Assembly: GCA_035284745.1 (NCBI GenBank)
Contig: JAYKIL010000038.1
Coordinates: 1 to 38,248, forward strand
Direction: 5' to 3'
DNA length: 38,248 bases
Source: JAYKJB01 sp035284745 [NCBI: Candidatus Sericytochromatia bacterium]
GTDB lineage: Bacteria > Cyanobacteriota > Sericytochromatia > S15B-MN24
Of the stretch, positions 7,740 through 16,677 are shown one piece after another. Made by a program: the position numbers and the translations under genes. How positions within the stretch are numbered: the stretch's first letter is position 1; every line of letters starts with the position of its first letter. The notes beneath the pieces were generated by a model. That model had not been told where the DNA came from. It worked only from the letters and a program-made list of their open reading frames with translations, and did no database searches.

Positions 7740-9135
7740 GTCTGAAACAGAAGCCCAAGCAATGAATCAAGCGGTAGAAACAGTTCTCGGAGGACTGGGC
7801 CTGAAGCGCAAGCAAGAGCTCATCGAGCGGAACGATCGGTTGCGCCCGCAGTTTTTGGGGACCCAAAAAATAGCGGTGGGTAAAGCACGCGAGGGACAGA
7901 TCAACACCTTCCTGTCTCCATTGGTGGCTGCCGACAAGAAGATTAGAGCGCTCGTTTTCAGTGCGTGGCTCAAGGATAACTTAACGTCTTTGGGTGATGT
8001 CCCTGAATTCTCGGAAGTGTTCAAGCGCGACTCGGACGCAGCCACTTCCCCGGATGAGGCAACACTGGAAGCGGCCACCAAAGAGGCGACCCAAGCCGTC
8101 AAAAAATGGTTGAAGGCCACGGATTATGAACTCGTCAACGCCTTCGTTCGCCTCGGCCCCTACGATTTCCCAACCAAGGTCACGACCGGCGTGAAGCCGC
8201 CCAAGGCGAAAGCAGGGGCGGAAGCCTCGCCGGATGGGGGTCAAGACGCCGGATCATCGGCGGAGGTCGCTGGAGGGGTACCGGAAAGCGTGGTGGAGGA
8301 CTTACGGCGCGAAATGGAATCGCAACGGATCGCGGCCGAGGCGAAACTCGCGAAAGCGGAAGAAGAAATCAGCAAATTTAAGCGTCTGCTCGAAGAAAAT
8401 AAAGAGAAGCGAAAACAAGAACTGAGTGAAGCAACAGAAAAGTCCAAAAGTGAGTTGCAAGGAAAACAGCAGGACTGGCAGCGCACAGAAGTTCAGTTGC
8501 GGCGGGAGATTGGTGAGTTACAAAAGTCCCGCCAAGATATGGCGGACAAGACCAGCAAGGCTCGCGACGAGATATTCCCGCTCAAACAGCAAATTGAGCG
8601 TTTGGAAAAAGAGGCGCGGCGGGGCACTTCTCAGTCACAAGAAGCGCGTGCTGAGGTTTCGCGTCTCGTTGATGAAAATCAACGCTTGACGGAACGCATC
8701 AAGGGCCTTGAAAGCCTCCAGCAACAATTGGTTCAAAAAGACCGTCAACTTCAGATTATGCGCCAGAAAGGTGCGTCAGTGATGTTGACGACCTCTGACA
8801 ATCTCAAAATTTGGGAGGAAGCCCTCAACGAGCAAGAAGTCAAAGAGGCCTTCCGTCGCACGTTCAATCTGGATACCATTCGCGTCAATCACTTTGAACA
8901 CGACGAAAGAGATCTTCACGAGGTGTGGAAAAAGCTGATCGCACACGAGCAAGGTCTTGTCGACAGATTCTTTGCGTTGCCCTTCGAAGAACTGACGACG
9001 CCGAGCGATGATTTCCGGGAACTGGTCACGAATTTCATCGAACTGAAAGACACCCTCGTGGCGCGGGAGCAATTGGCTCACATGTTAAATTTTGTGGGTG
9101 ATCGCTTCTTGAACACCTTGAAGCAAAAAGTATAG
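7732..9135 (+). CDS. Coiled-coil protein of unknown function, partner of the 1074-residue protein
   Basis: A 467-residue soluble protein from the TTG at 7732 (457 from ATG 7762). Three parts can be seen: an N-terminal globular region (about 1-150) with KWLKATDYELVNAFVRLGPY; a low-complexity Pro/Ala/Gly linker (about 152-184); a long highly charged coiled coil (about 185-345) rich in Glu, Lys, Arg and Gln; and a C-terminal globular helical region (about 355-467). It lacks Walker motifs, so it is not a complete SMC or Rad50 ATPase despite the similar coiled coil. The overlapping start with the upstream gene makes this a two-gene unit. A structural or scaffolding role beside the larger protein is inference; the function is not known to me. 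Confidence 0.8.
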   Translation: MAKSETEAQAMNQAVETVLGGLGLKRKQELIERNDRLRPQFLGTQKIAVGKAREGQINTFLSPLVAADKKIRALVFSAWLKDNLTSLGDVPEFSEVFKRDSDAATSPDEATLEAATKEATQAVKKWLKATDYELVNAFVRLGPYDFPTKVTTGVKPPKAKAGAEASPDGGQDAGSSAEVAGGVPESVVEDLRREMESQRIAAEAKLAKAEEEISKFKRLLEENKEKRKQELSEATEKSKSELQGKQQDWQRTEVQLRREIGELQKSRQDMADKTSKARDEIFPLKQQIERLEKEARRGTSQSQEARAEVSRLVDENQRLTERIKGLESLQQQLVQKDRQLQIMRQKGASVMLTTSDNLKIWEEALNEQEVKEAFRRTFNLDTIRVNHFEHDERDLHEVWKKLIAHEQGLVDRFFALPFEELTTPSDDFRELVTNFIELKDTLVAREQLAHMLNFVGDRFLNTLKQKV

Positions 9136-9147
9136 GCGAGATGCGCC

Positions 9148-9166
9148 CCGCGGGTTAATCCCGCGG
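9148..9166. terminator. Perfect hairpin between two convergent genes
   Basis: CCGCGGG (9148-9154) and CCCGCGG (9160-9166) pair around a TTAAT loop that contains the lysS stop codon. It sits between convergent genes ending at 9135 and 9155. Neither side has a T tract, so it is at best a weak or rho-assisted bidirectional terminator. Confidence 0.35.
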
Positions 9167-10639
9167 ACGCATGTGCGGGAACAGAATGACGTCGCGAATT
9201 GATGCGGTGTCCGCGACCAACATCACCAGGCGGTCGATCCCAATTCCCAATCCCCCCGTGGGGGGCAAGCCCAGTTCTAGCGCGTTGAGGTAGTCTTCAT
9301 CAATCGTGTGGGCCTCATCGTTGCCCGCTTCCCGTTCCTTGAGTTGCGCCTCGAAACGCTCCCTTTGATCCAATGGATCATTCAACTCAGTGAAGGCATT
9401 GCCCAATTCACGCCCTGCCACAAAAATCTCAAAGCGTTCGGTCAAATGAGGCATTTCTGGTTTTCGTTTGGCAAGGGGCGAAATTTCAACCGGGTGGTCG
9501 ATCACGAAAGTGGGCTGTATCAGGTGGGCTTCACAAACGGCTTCAAATATTTCATTCACCGTGTGCCCACGCGTGGGCATCGCAGGTTTCTTCGCGTTCA
9601 CACGTTCGGCCAAGGCCTGCAGTTCGGGCAACTCAAGGCTCTCTAAGTCAACACCAAGGCGTTCTTGGACCAACTCCGTCATCGTGGCACGTCGCCAAGG
9701 TCGGGCGAAGTCAAGCGTTCCTCCTTGGTAAGGAATTTGAAGCGTGCCACAAGCCGCCTCGATCGCACCGCAGATAAGCTCTTCGGCCAGTTCCATGATG
9801 TCTCGATAATCGGCGTACGCTTGATACAGTTCCAACATGGTGAATTCGGGATTATGACGGGTTGAAATCCCCTCATTCCGAAAATTCTTATTCAGGTCGA
9901 ACACCTTCTCAAAGCCACCCACCACCAGACGTTTCAAGTACAATTCCGGGCTGATTCGCAAGTGCAGTGCCATATCCAGGGCGTTGTGGTGAGTGTGAAA
10001 CGGACGGGCAGCCGCTCCCCCGGGTATCACCTGCAGCATCGGGGTTTCAACCTCAATATAACCCCGCTCTTCCAACATATGCCTCAGGGTTCTTATCACC
10101 AATGAACGCCTACGAAACACATCCCGAGTCTCCGGGTTCACCAACAGATCCAGGTACCGCTGCCGGTAGCGCAATTCAATGTCAGCCAGGCCGTGCCACT
10201 TTTCCGGGAGTGGATTTAGGCATTTGGACAAAAAGGTCCAGTCGGAAGCGGCCACCGAGAGTTCCCCCCGTTTCGTACGACGAACGGTCCCTTCAACCCC
10301 AATGATATCGCCCAAATCGAGCAATTCCAGGCGTTGCATCCGCTCCGGGCCCAATTTGTCCAGCGAGAAAGTGGCCTGCACCTTACCCGAATCATCCACC
10401 AAATCTGCGAAAACCAGTTTCCCCTGCCCGCGCCTTGCCATCAGACGCCCCGCAACACGAACCTCCACGTCGGTTTCAGCCCCTGACTCCAGGTCTGCAA
10501 AACGCGAATGCAGGGCTTGAGCCACGGCCGTGCGGTCGTAACGTGTGGGGTAGACGTCTATGCCCTGCTCCCGCAAGGCAGCCAATTTTTGCCTGCGGAC
10601 GCGGGCTTGTTCAGGTAAGTTCTCAAGTTCAATCGACAC
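9155..10639 (-). CDS. lysS: Lysyl-tRNA synthetase, class II
   Basis: A 494-residue enzyme that charges tRNA-Lys with lysine in the cytoplasm. It has an N-terminal OB-fold anticodon-binding domain (about 50-150; VRVAGRLMARRGQGKLVFADL) and the class II catalytic core. Motif 2 is visible in KVFDLNKNFRNEG and motif 3 in GLGIGIDRLVML near the C-terminus, which ends in the usual FPHMRP. Length matches the bacterial family (about 490-505). The GTG at 10639 is preferred because GGAGAG lies about six bases upstream; another GTG seven codons earlier is possible. It is divergent from the small HTH gene at 10791 across about 150 bases. Confidence 0.97.
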   Translation of the reverse strand: MSIELENLPEQARVRRQKLAALREQGIDVYPTRYDRTAVAQALHSRFADLESGAETDVEVRVAGRLMARRGQGKLVFADLVDDSGKVQATFSLDKLGPERMQRLELLDLGDIIGVEGTVRRTKRGELSVAASDWTFLSKCLNPLPEKWHGLADIELRYRQRYLDLLVNPETRDVFRRRSLVIRTLRHMLEERGYIEVETPMLQVIPGGAAARPFHTHHNALDMALHLRISPELYLKRLVVGGFEKVFDLNKNFRNEGISTRHNPEFTMLELYQAYADYRDIMELAEELICGAIEAACGTLQIPYQGGTLDFARPWRRATMTELVQERLGVDLESLELPELQALAERVNAKKPAMPTRGHTVNEIFEAVCEAHLIQPTFVIDHPVEISPLAKRKPEMPHLTERFEIFVAGRELGNAFTELNDPLDQRERFEAQLKEREAGNDEAHTIDEDYLNALELGLPPTGGLGIGIDRLVMLVADTASIRDVILFPHMRPRD

Positions 10640-10790
10640 GACGCTCTCCAGGTGAACCACGAATTTTCATGCTACCAGGCACCCGCACAAGCCGCCAGAA
10701 GCTGGCGTTTCATCATTCCTTCTATCTTTTCTCTGAGTGAGTTATTATGTTAAACTTTAGGGCTTTTGGAGAAGTGAGGGAGCCGAGCCG

Positions 10791-11024
10791 ATGTGGCTTG
10801 ATACAGACGAATTAATGACACCACGCCACGCTGCAACGCTTGCTGGCGTGACACCGTCGGCTTTCCAAGACCATCAGCGCTGGGGACAGATCAAGCCCTT
10901 TGTCGTCATTGACGGCCTTATTTTCTACCACCGGCGAGAGGTGCTTGCCCTCAAGACCTACGTCGACACGCTGGCGGGACGTCGCGCGCAAAAAGTTTTG
11001 CCAAAACTTCAAGAACTCTTCTAA
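10791..11024 (+). CDS. Small helix-turn-helix protein
   Basis: A 77-residue protein with a good ribosome binding site (GAGGGAG, about eight bases before ATG). The first 55 residues resemble the winged helix of MerR-type or excisionase-like DNA-binding domains: MTPRHAATLAGVTPSAFQDH followed by a short wing and FYHRREVLALK. The rest is a charged helix that may serve for dimerisation. It could be a small transcription factor or an excisionase-like accessory protein. No integrase or phage gene is nearby, so a regulatory role is more likely. The next gene starts 19 bases downstream in the same direction and may share its transcript. Confidence 0.65.
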   Translation: MWLDTDELMTPRHAATLAGVTPSAFQDHQRWGQIKPFVVIDGLIFYHRREVLALKTYVDTLAGRRAQKVLPKLQELF

Positions 11025-11043
11025 CGCCACAGCACGCACGGGT

Positions 11044-11460
11044 ATGATGGCCCTGGTGCCCCTTCTGCGGAAAGACGGAACGCGCGTGTCAAGCTCACCC
11101 CCTCCCAATCCTCTGGAACTCATTACCAACCTTATGCTGGGCCGGGCCAAAGAGGTGGGGGTCACCGAGCAGCAAATCTTTCAACTTTTTGGTATCAAGG
11201 GCGCCGTCGGTCCGCTGGAAGCTTTGCTGTCGGGGCGCACAGCGGCTGAGACCATTCCAGAAATTGCGACCGGTTTGGTGCAAGGGACAGACGTTGTCGC
11301 GAAAGCCGCTCGTGCTCAGGTCGAACAAGCGCTTCCCGTGGTGGTGCCCGACGCGATCAAGCCGCTGCTGAAAAAGCTCAGCATGCTAAACCCAGAAGGT
11401 CTGAAACAACTAGAGACTTATCTCAATTTTCTCATTGCGCAGGGCGGACTGTGCAAATAA
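11044..11460 (+). CDS. Small helical protein of unknown function
   Basis: A frame of 138 residues from ATG 11044; the ATG at 11047 or a GTG at 11087 are alternatives, none with a strong ribosome binding site. I recognise no family. Most of it looks helical, with a patterned middle (LFGIKGAVGPLEALLSGRTA, then a run of amphipathic helices) and no signal peptide or membrane segment. It follows the small HTH protein by 19 bases and converges on the LysM gene with a 3-base gap, so it is probably cotranscribed with the HTH gene. Possible roles such as an antirepressor or partner of that protein are guesses from position only. Confidence 0.5.
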   Translation: MMALVPLLRKDGTRVSSSPPPNPLELITNLMLGRAKEVGVTEQQIFQLFGIKGAVGPLEALLSGRTAAETIPEIATGLVQGTDVVAKAARAQVEQALPVVVPDAIKPLLKKLSMLNPEGLKQLETYLNFLIAQGGLCK

Positions 11461-11463
11461 GAC

Positions 11464-12528
11464 TCAATTCAAGTCGCTCATCCAACTGAAACGACGGACG
11501 CCCCACAAACCGTTTCCAGCCCCCAGATATTTTTGGTACTCTTTGCTGCCCGGCTCTAAGACCACCGTCGTAATGGGCTGGAGGTCGAGGTTTTGCCACT
11601 GTACGTGTCCGTCCCCCGCCAGGTTGTCATAAGTGCCATAGGCCACCGTCACCATACCGTCTTCCGCAACGGCCAAAACTTTGACCGTGTGATTCACGCG
11701 GCCATCGGCGTCCCAATCGTAAAACAAAATATCCCCCGCTTGAAGATCAGCCACATCCACAGCGCCGGTGGCCCGGTCGTAACCTGCAATTCGGTTGTTG
11801 TTCACATCTCGAACATCGCGAGTCAACGTTTTGGCGGTGTTGTCGGCGCCGAGACGCGGCAGAAAATAGTTAGGACCGTGTACATTCGGTAACCCCCCGG
11901 TACGCTCAGGGGTGTACACGCTCCAGCGTTCGCCCGACGGACCAATGGGGTTGGGCAGTCCCACCATTTTGCAGAAATCGCTGAGCAACTTCAGTGCGTA
12001 ATCTGCGCAATCAATTTCTACGCCCAACAGTTGCATTTTGTGGGTGCGAGTCGCAACAAAAGACGCATATTCGCGCGTGGCCGTCTTGCTCCAACGTCGA
12101 TTGCGAGCATCATCCGGTGCCGCGTCATAACGATCAATCACGCCATCTTGATCGCGATCAGCGCGCGGATTGACACGGGGCGGTTGCGGCGCGGGCGATG
12201 GAGGCGGAGCCCCATGAGACATCGGAGGAACAGAATGACCTGTCTGGGCGCGAGGCGTAGGGGGTTCCGGCGCCGGGGTCTCGCGCGCCACGCGAGGAAC
12301 GGAAGCGGCAGGGTGAGAAGGCACACGCAATTGCAGGCCCGCGCGAATAAAACCGGGGTCACGCCCAATCAGAGCCTTGTTGGCTTCATACAGTTCCCGC
12401 CATCGGTTCGCATGCCCCAAGGTACGTGCAGCAATCGCACTCAGGGTATCACCGGGTCGAACGGTGACGGTTTTGCCTCGAGGGTTTGTCGAAGATACAG
12501 CCGTGCGAGCAACAACAGGGTCAGGCAC
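11464..12528 (-). CDS. LysM protein with a C-terminal cysteine-hydrolase-like domain
   Basis: A 354-residue protein. A LysM domain (about 20-68; VRPGDTLSAIAARTLG) should bind peptidoglycan glycan chains. A Pro-rich linker follows (about 72-120), then a calcium-loop-like segment, DRDQDGVIDRYD (about 124-135), of the type found in thrombospondin-3 and EF-hand repeats. The C-terminal domain (about 145-354) has a candidate nucleophile in EIDCADYALKLL (Cys about 173) and a candidate His in GRVNHTVKV (about 279), an order seen in NlpC/P60, CHAP and related amidase folds. The GTG start at 12528 is chosen for AAGGAG seven bases upstream. Oddly, neither this start nor an ATG 25 codons earlier gives a signal peptide, so export would need another route. 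Confidence 0.75.
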   Translation of the reverse strand: MPDPVVARTAVSSTNPRGKTVTVRPGDTLSAIAARTLGHANRWRELYEANKALIGRDPGFIRAGLQLRVPSHPAASVPRVARETPAPEPPTPRAQTGHSVPPMSHGAPPPSPAPQPPRVNPRADRDQDGVIDRYDAAPDDARNRRWSKTATREYASFVATRTHKMQLLGVEIDCADYALKLLSDFCKMVGLPNPIGPSGERWSVYTPERTGGLPNVHGPNYFLPRLGADNTAKTLTRDVRDVNNNRIAGYDRATGAVDVADLQAGDILFYDWDADGRVNHTVKVLAVAEDGMVTVAYGTYDNLAGDGHVQWQNLDLQPITTVVLEPGSKEYQKYLGAGNGLWGVRRFSWMSDLN

Positions 12529-12675
12529 CAAAAAACTCCTTATTACAAACCGTGGTGACGGGCGGCTGTATGTGTTGTCCGCTCTCATCGACAGCATGCG
12601 CATTATATTTAGGTAAAATTAAGAATAAGAAACTTTCAATTTTGGCAGGCTTCACCCAATGCGAGAGAAAGGTGA

Positions 12676-14136
12676 ATGCGCTATGATCGGGGTATGCCAA
12701 GTGCCTCGATGCCCGCGTATCTGGACGCCTTACAGGCGGCTTTGCCCCCCGATGCCGTACTGACCACGTATGCCCAACGACTGGTCTACGATTGCGACGC
12801 TTACACCATCGACAAGGGACTGCCAGATGTGGTTGTGCTGCCTCGAACCACGGCAGAGGTACAAGCCGTGATGCGGGTCGCCGAAAAGTTTAACGTACCA
12901 GTGACCCCGCGTGGTGCGGGAACAGGGCTGAGCGGAGGCAGCACAGCCCCTGGCGGAGGACTGATGATCAGCTTGGCTCGAATGAACCAGATAGTGGCCA
13001 TCGATGTAGACAATCGACGAGCCACCGTTCAAGCCGGGGTGGTCAATTTACAACTGAGCCAAGCCGTTGCACCTTACGGCCTTCATTTCGCGCCTGACCC
13101 AAGTTCGCAAAGTGCGTGCACCATCGGCGGCAACGTGGCAGAGAATTCGGGCGGGCCGCACACGCTCAAACAAGGCGTCACGGTCAACCACGTTTTGGCG
13201 GTTGAAATGGTCTTGGCCGACGGAGAAATCATTTGGTTGGGAAGCGAGTTTGATGAAAACCCAGGTTACGACTTGCTTGGAGCAGCCATCGGAACCGAAG
13301 GAATGTTAGGGGTCGTCACACAGGCTATCGTTCGCTTAACCCCGCTTCCCCCCGCTGTACGAACCTTTTTGGCCATTTTTCCAAGCGTGCGCACAGCCAG
13401 TGAGGCGGTGTCAGCCATCATCGGAGCCGGACTGCTGCCCGCGGCGCTTGAAATGCTCGATCAACCGATGATAAGAGCCGTGGAAGCTGCTTTCGCGTTA
13501 GGTTTGCCGCTCGATGCCGGCGCGGCCCTGATTATTGAACTCGACGGACTCGAAGAAAGCCTCAACGAGGAGGCAGAACAGGTTACCGTGTTGCTGTCTC
13601 GCTGCGGCGCAACTACCGTCACATTGGCAGCAAACGCGGCGGAGCGGGAAAAATTGTGGCTCGCACGAAAAAAAGCCATTGGGGCCGTGGGCCGCTTGGC
13701 CCCCAGCAAAGTGACCATGGATGGAGTGATTCCCCGCACGCGTTTACCAGAAGTTCTCGAAGCCATTGATGCCATCGCGACAGCCCACCAATTGCGAGTC
13801 GCCAACGTGTTTCATGCGGGCGATGGTAATCTGCACCCCATCCTCCTGTTTGATGAACGCAACCCTGACGAGGTGGAACGGGTCAGAGTGGCGGGCGCCG
13901 CCATTCTTAAAGCTTGCGTGGATGCCGGTGGCAGTATTACCGGGGAACACGGGGTGGGAATGGAGAAACGAGAAGCGGTGGGCTTTATGTTCACAGATGC
14001 AGACCTGTTCGCGATGGCCCAATGGCGGCGAGTGTTCGATCCCACGGGCCGCATGAACCCCCACAAAGTTTTTCCGGTGCGGCGCGGCTGCGGGGAAGGC
14101 GGCCCGCGGAACACAGGAAAAGGCGGTTCCCGATGA
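12676..14136 (+). CDS. glcD: Glycolate oxidase FAD subunit
   Basis: A 486-residue flavoprotein of the FAD-binding type 4 / VAO family, the catalytic subunit of the glycolate oxidase complex (glycolate to glyoxylate). Seen: the FAD-binding PP-loop region VTPRGAGTGLSGGS, SACTIGGNVAENSGGPHTLKQGVT, GAAIGTEGMLGVVTQA, and the C-terminal metal or substrate site HAGDGNLHP with GEHGVGMEKRE. Length fits the family (about 470-500). The start at 12676 is not certain; ATGs at 12694 and 12709 are in frame and the family usually begins near the latter. A D-lactate dehydrogenase is the main alternative, but glcE and glcF follow directly. It overlaps glcE by four bases (ATGA). Confidence 0.93.
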   Translation: MRYDRGMPSASMPAYLDALQAALPPDAVLTTYAQRLVYDCDAYTIDKGLPDVVVLPRTTAEVQAVMRVAEKFNVPVTPRGAGTGLSGGSTAPGGGLMISLARMNQIVAIDVDNRRATVQAGVVNLQLSQAVAPYGLHFAPDPSSQSACTIGGNVAENSGGPHTLKQGVTVNHVLAVEMVLADGEIIWLGSEFDENPGYDLLGAAIGTEGMLGVVTQAIVRLTPLPPAVRTFLAIFPSVRTASEAVSAIIGAGLLPAALEMLDQPMIRAVEAAFALGLPLDAGAALIIELDGLEESLNEEAEQVTVLLSRCGATTVTLAANAAEREKLWLARKKAIGAVGRLAPSKVTMDGVIPRTRLPEVLEAIDAIATAHQLRVANVFHAGDGNLHPILLFDERNPDEVERVRVAGAAILKACVDAGGSITGEHGVGMEKREAVGFMFTDADLFAMAQWRRVFDPTGRMNPHKVFPVRRGCGEGGPRNTGKGGSR

Positions 14137-15371
14137 ATCTTGACACCCCGCGGTCAAAAACGTTCGAGGTGGATGGAATCCCGCCAGAAAGGGTCGTATG
14201 CCCTGAGGATGTGGATGAGGTGGTCTCCCTCGTAGGCCATGCAAGTCAAAACGGTTACAGCGTCATCCCTTGGGGCCTGGGAGCCAATATGTCTTTGGGC
14301 AATATCCCAAAGGCATACCATACAGCACTGGTGTGCCACGGATTGCGTCGCACCTTTGACCATGCCCCCGGAGACCTGACCCTCACCGTCTCCGCAGGCT
14401 ACACGCTGTCGGAGGTGAATCAGCGCCTGGCACCTAGCCTTCAACACCTGCCGCTTCAGGCGGCCGATCCCACGCAAGTCACCATTGGCGGTGCCCTGGC
14501 CAGCGGCTTGTCAGGCCCTTCGCGTCTCGGACACGGAACCCTTCGCGATCGGCTGCTGTGGTGTCAGGTGGTCACAGCCGATGGCCAACGGGTTGAGTCA
14601 GGGGCTCGGGTGGTAAAAAGTGTCGCTGGTTTCGACCTTGGGAAACTGCACATCGGAGCGGTGGGATCGTTAGGAATCATCACTGCCGCCTGCTTCAAAC
14701 TGGCCCCGCGCCCACAGGTCCGCTTTCTGGCATTGGCAACGTTTCCCTCGTGGAATGCCTGCGCACGCTTGCGGGCCATCCTGCGCGAGGCACGACTGAC
14801 ACCGACCATTTTCACGCTCGGTGTGCAAGGCCCGGGGCACGGGCCACACTTAGGTGTTCTGTATTTTGGGGTGGAGGGCACCCCTGCGGGCTGCCAGTAC
14901 CAACTGACACAACTCGCCAAGGCGTGCGCGAACGCCGGGTGTCACGAGCCTCAAATCTTTGCATCAGAACGCGCGGACGCCGTCCTACAAGATCATCTGA
15001 GCCTGAGACAGCAGGGCAATTTCTGCCTGCGAGTTATCGTGCTGCCCGATCGCGTAGCGCCGACCATCGAGGCATTGATGGGCCTCGCCGTTCCGCCCCA
15101 ATACATCGCCGCTGAAATGGAAAATGGAATCATCACAGTCACCTGGGCCGACACCACGACCACGAGTCTCGCCATGCTACCAGCCGTTCAAAAAATGATT
15201 CACGACGCCAAAGGGACCTGGCGACTTGATGCGTGTCCAACGGCCTGGAAACACACGGGCCTTGATGTATGGGGCCCCCCACGCCCAGAACGTGCTCTTA
15301 TGAGAAAACTCAAAACGCTTTGGGACCCTCAAGGCATCCTGGCCCCCGGCCGCAGCGCAGGAGATGAGTAA
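14133..15371 (+). CDS. glcE: Glycolate oxidase FAD-binding subunit
   Basis: A 412-residue protein of the same FAD-binding fold as GlcD but more diverged, as usual for GlcE. Seen: VIPWGLGANMSLGN in place of the GlcD PP-loop, TIGGALASGLSGPSRLGHG, and the conserved RVVKSVAGFDLGKLHIGAVG segment that is a good marker of GlcE. The start ATG overlaps the glcD stop in ATGA, and glcF begins at the base after its stop, so the three are made from one message. It is thought to act as a second subunit in the membrane-associated complex passing electrons to quinone. Length is slightly above the typical 350-410. Confidence 0.92.
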   Translation: MNLDTPRSKTFEVDGIPPERVVCPEDVDEVVSLVGHASQNGYSVIPWGLGANMSLGNIPKAYHTALVCHGLRRTFDHAPGDLTLTVSAGYTLSEVNQRLAPSLQHLPLQAADPTQVTIGGALASGLSGPSRLGHGTLRDRLLWCQVVTADGQRVESGARVVKSVAGFDLGKLHIGAVGSLGIITAACFKLAPRPQVRFLALATFPSWNACARLRAILREARLTPTIFTLGVQGPGHGPHLGVLYFGVEGTPAGCQYQLTQLAKACANAGCHEPQIFASERADAVLQDHLSLRQQGNFCLRVIVLPDRVAPTIEALMGLAVPPQYIAAEMENGIITVTWADTTTTSLAMLPAVQKMIHDAKGTWRLDACPTAWKHTGLDVWGPPRPERALMRKLKTLWDPQGILAPGRSAGDE

Positions 15372-16625
15372 GTGACCATTCCGAGCACCCAAGACCTTTT
15401 AAGTGCTTGCATCCACTGCGGCTTGTGCTTGCCCCGATGTCCCACCTACCGCGAAACCGGTGATGAGGCCGCCTCGCCCCGGGGCCGAATCTACCTGATG
15501 CGAGCACTCGAAGAAGCTCGCATTGCGCCGACACCAGAGGTTCATGCGCACCTCGACAGTTGCGTCGGGTGTCGCGCGTGTGAGACAGCCTGCCCGGCCG
15601 GCGTTCGCTACGGAAATCTTCTCGAACGGGCGAGGGCCACACACGTGGAGCCAAACAGAAAATCATCGTTCCTTCTCAGCGGCTGGCGCAAAGTAGCGAG
15701 GCACATTCTGCCTCACCCCGATCGCCTTGTTCTTGCAAGCCTTCCAGGTCGCCTGACAAAGTCGCTCTTGGTTCGGAGTGGCTATGCGCCAAGATGGCTG
15801 CCTCAACGGGTCAGGCGTGCGTTGGAACTGCTGCCCACGGGATCCCCGGCGCTGCCTGCTCGCCTGCCCGAATGGACGCCCGCTCAAGGGGCAGAACGAG
15901 GGGTCGTGGCCTTTCTTCCAGGTTGTGCCGGCCACGCGCTGTATTCAAACGCATCCGCCGCGTCGGTTCGCCTGCTTTCGCGCGCGGGCTTTCGAGTGTG
16001 GGTGCCAAAGTCTGCCGGATGCTGTGGGGCTTTGCATCTACACGAGGGCGATCAGCAGGGTGCGGAAGCGGCTGCAAAAAAGATTGTAGAAGCCTTCGCG
16101 GGCGAGTCATTCGAGGCCCTGATCACGGCAGCAGGAGGCTGTTCAGCCACGCTGCACGAATACGGGGATCTTCTTCCCAACGTGCCGGGCAGCCAGCCTC
16201 TCGCCGAGCGGGTCGTCGACTTGGCGTCTTTTTTAACCCGTGTGGGACTCCCCCTGCCAGGGCATACGCAGGAAATTCGCGTGTCGTGGCACGACCCTTG
16301 TCACCTGGCACACGGGCTAGGAGTTCGTGAAGCACCGCGTGCACTTTTAGCAAGCCTCCCAGGACTCACCTTCGTCGAATTGCCGGAAGCCGACTGGTGT
16401 TGCGGTGGCGCCGGTACCTATACGCTCAAACAGCCAGACCTGAGCGACCGCTTGCTGGCTCGAAAACTGACAGCGATAGAATCGACCGGGGCGGAGGTGC
16501 TTCTGACGGCGAACCCCCCGTGCTTAATGCAAATTGAACGGGGTCTAAAACAGGCCAACTCGCCCACGCGCCTGCTTCACCTGGCCGAATTTCTCGACAG
16601 CCTCTACACTGCGAAGCCGTCCTGA
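15372..16625 (+). CDS. glcF: Glycolate oxidase iron-sulfur subunit
   Basis: A 417-residue protein with two ferredoxin-type 4Fe-4S motifs: CIHCGLCLPRCP (Cys 13, 16, 19, 23) and CVGCRACETACP (Cys 64, 67, 70, 74). Two cysteine-rich CCG domains follow, with GCCGALHLHEG and later DPCHLAHG and DWCCGGAGTY. It carries electrons from the flavin subunits to the quinone pool. It starts with GTG immediately after the glcE stop, with AGGAGATGA as ribosome binding site inside glcE. Length matches GlcF (about 405-440). Related heterodisulfide reductase-like or lactate oxidation (LutA) subunits are less likely given glcD and glcE. Confidence 0.94.
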   Translation: MTIPSTQDLLSACIHCGLCLPRCPTYRETGDEAASPRGRIYLMRALEEARIAPTPEVHAHLDSCVGCRACETACPAGVRYGNLLERARATHVEPNRKSSFLLSGWRKVARHILPHPDRLVLASLPGRLTKSLLVRSGYAPRWLPQRVRRALELLPTGSPALPARLPEWTPAQGAERGVVAFLPGCAGHALYSNASAASVRLLSRAGFRVWVPKSAGCCGALHLHEGDQQGAEAAAKKIVEAFAGESFEALITAAGGCSATLHEYGDLLPNVPGSQPLAERVVDLASFLTRVGLPLPGHTQEIRVSWHDPCHLAHGLGVREAPRALLASLPGLTFVELPEADWCCGGAGTYTLKQPDLSDRLLARKLTAIESTGAEVLLTANPPCLMQIERGLKQANSPTRLLHLAEFLDSLYTAKPS

Positions 16626-16677
16626 GATTCCTGCGCCAAGCATGACGGGCCGCCCGGTGGGAATCACTCGCTGAATG

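Noticed and set aside
7732-9135. Reading the coiled-coil protein as an SMC or Rad50-type ATPase
   Set aside because: There is no Walker A or ABC signature at either end.
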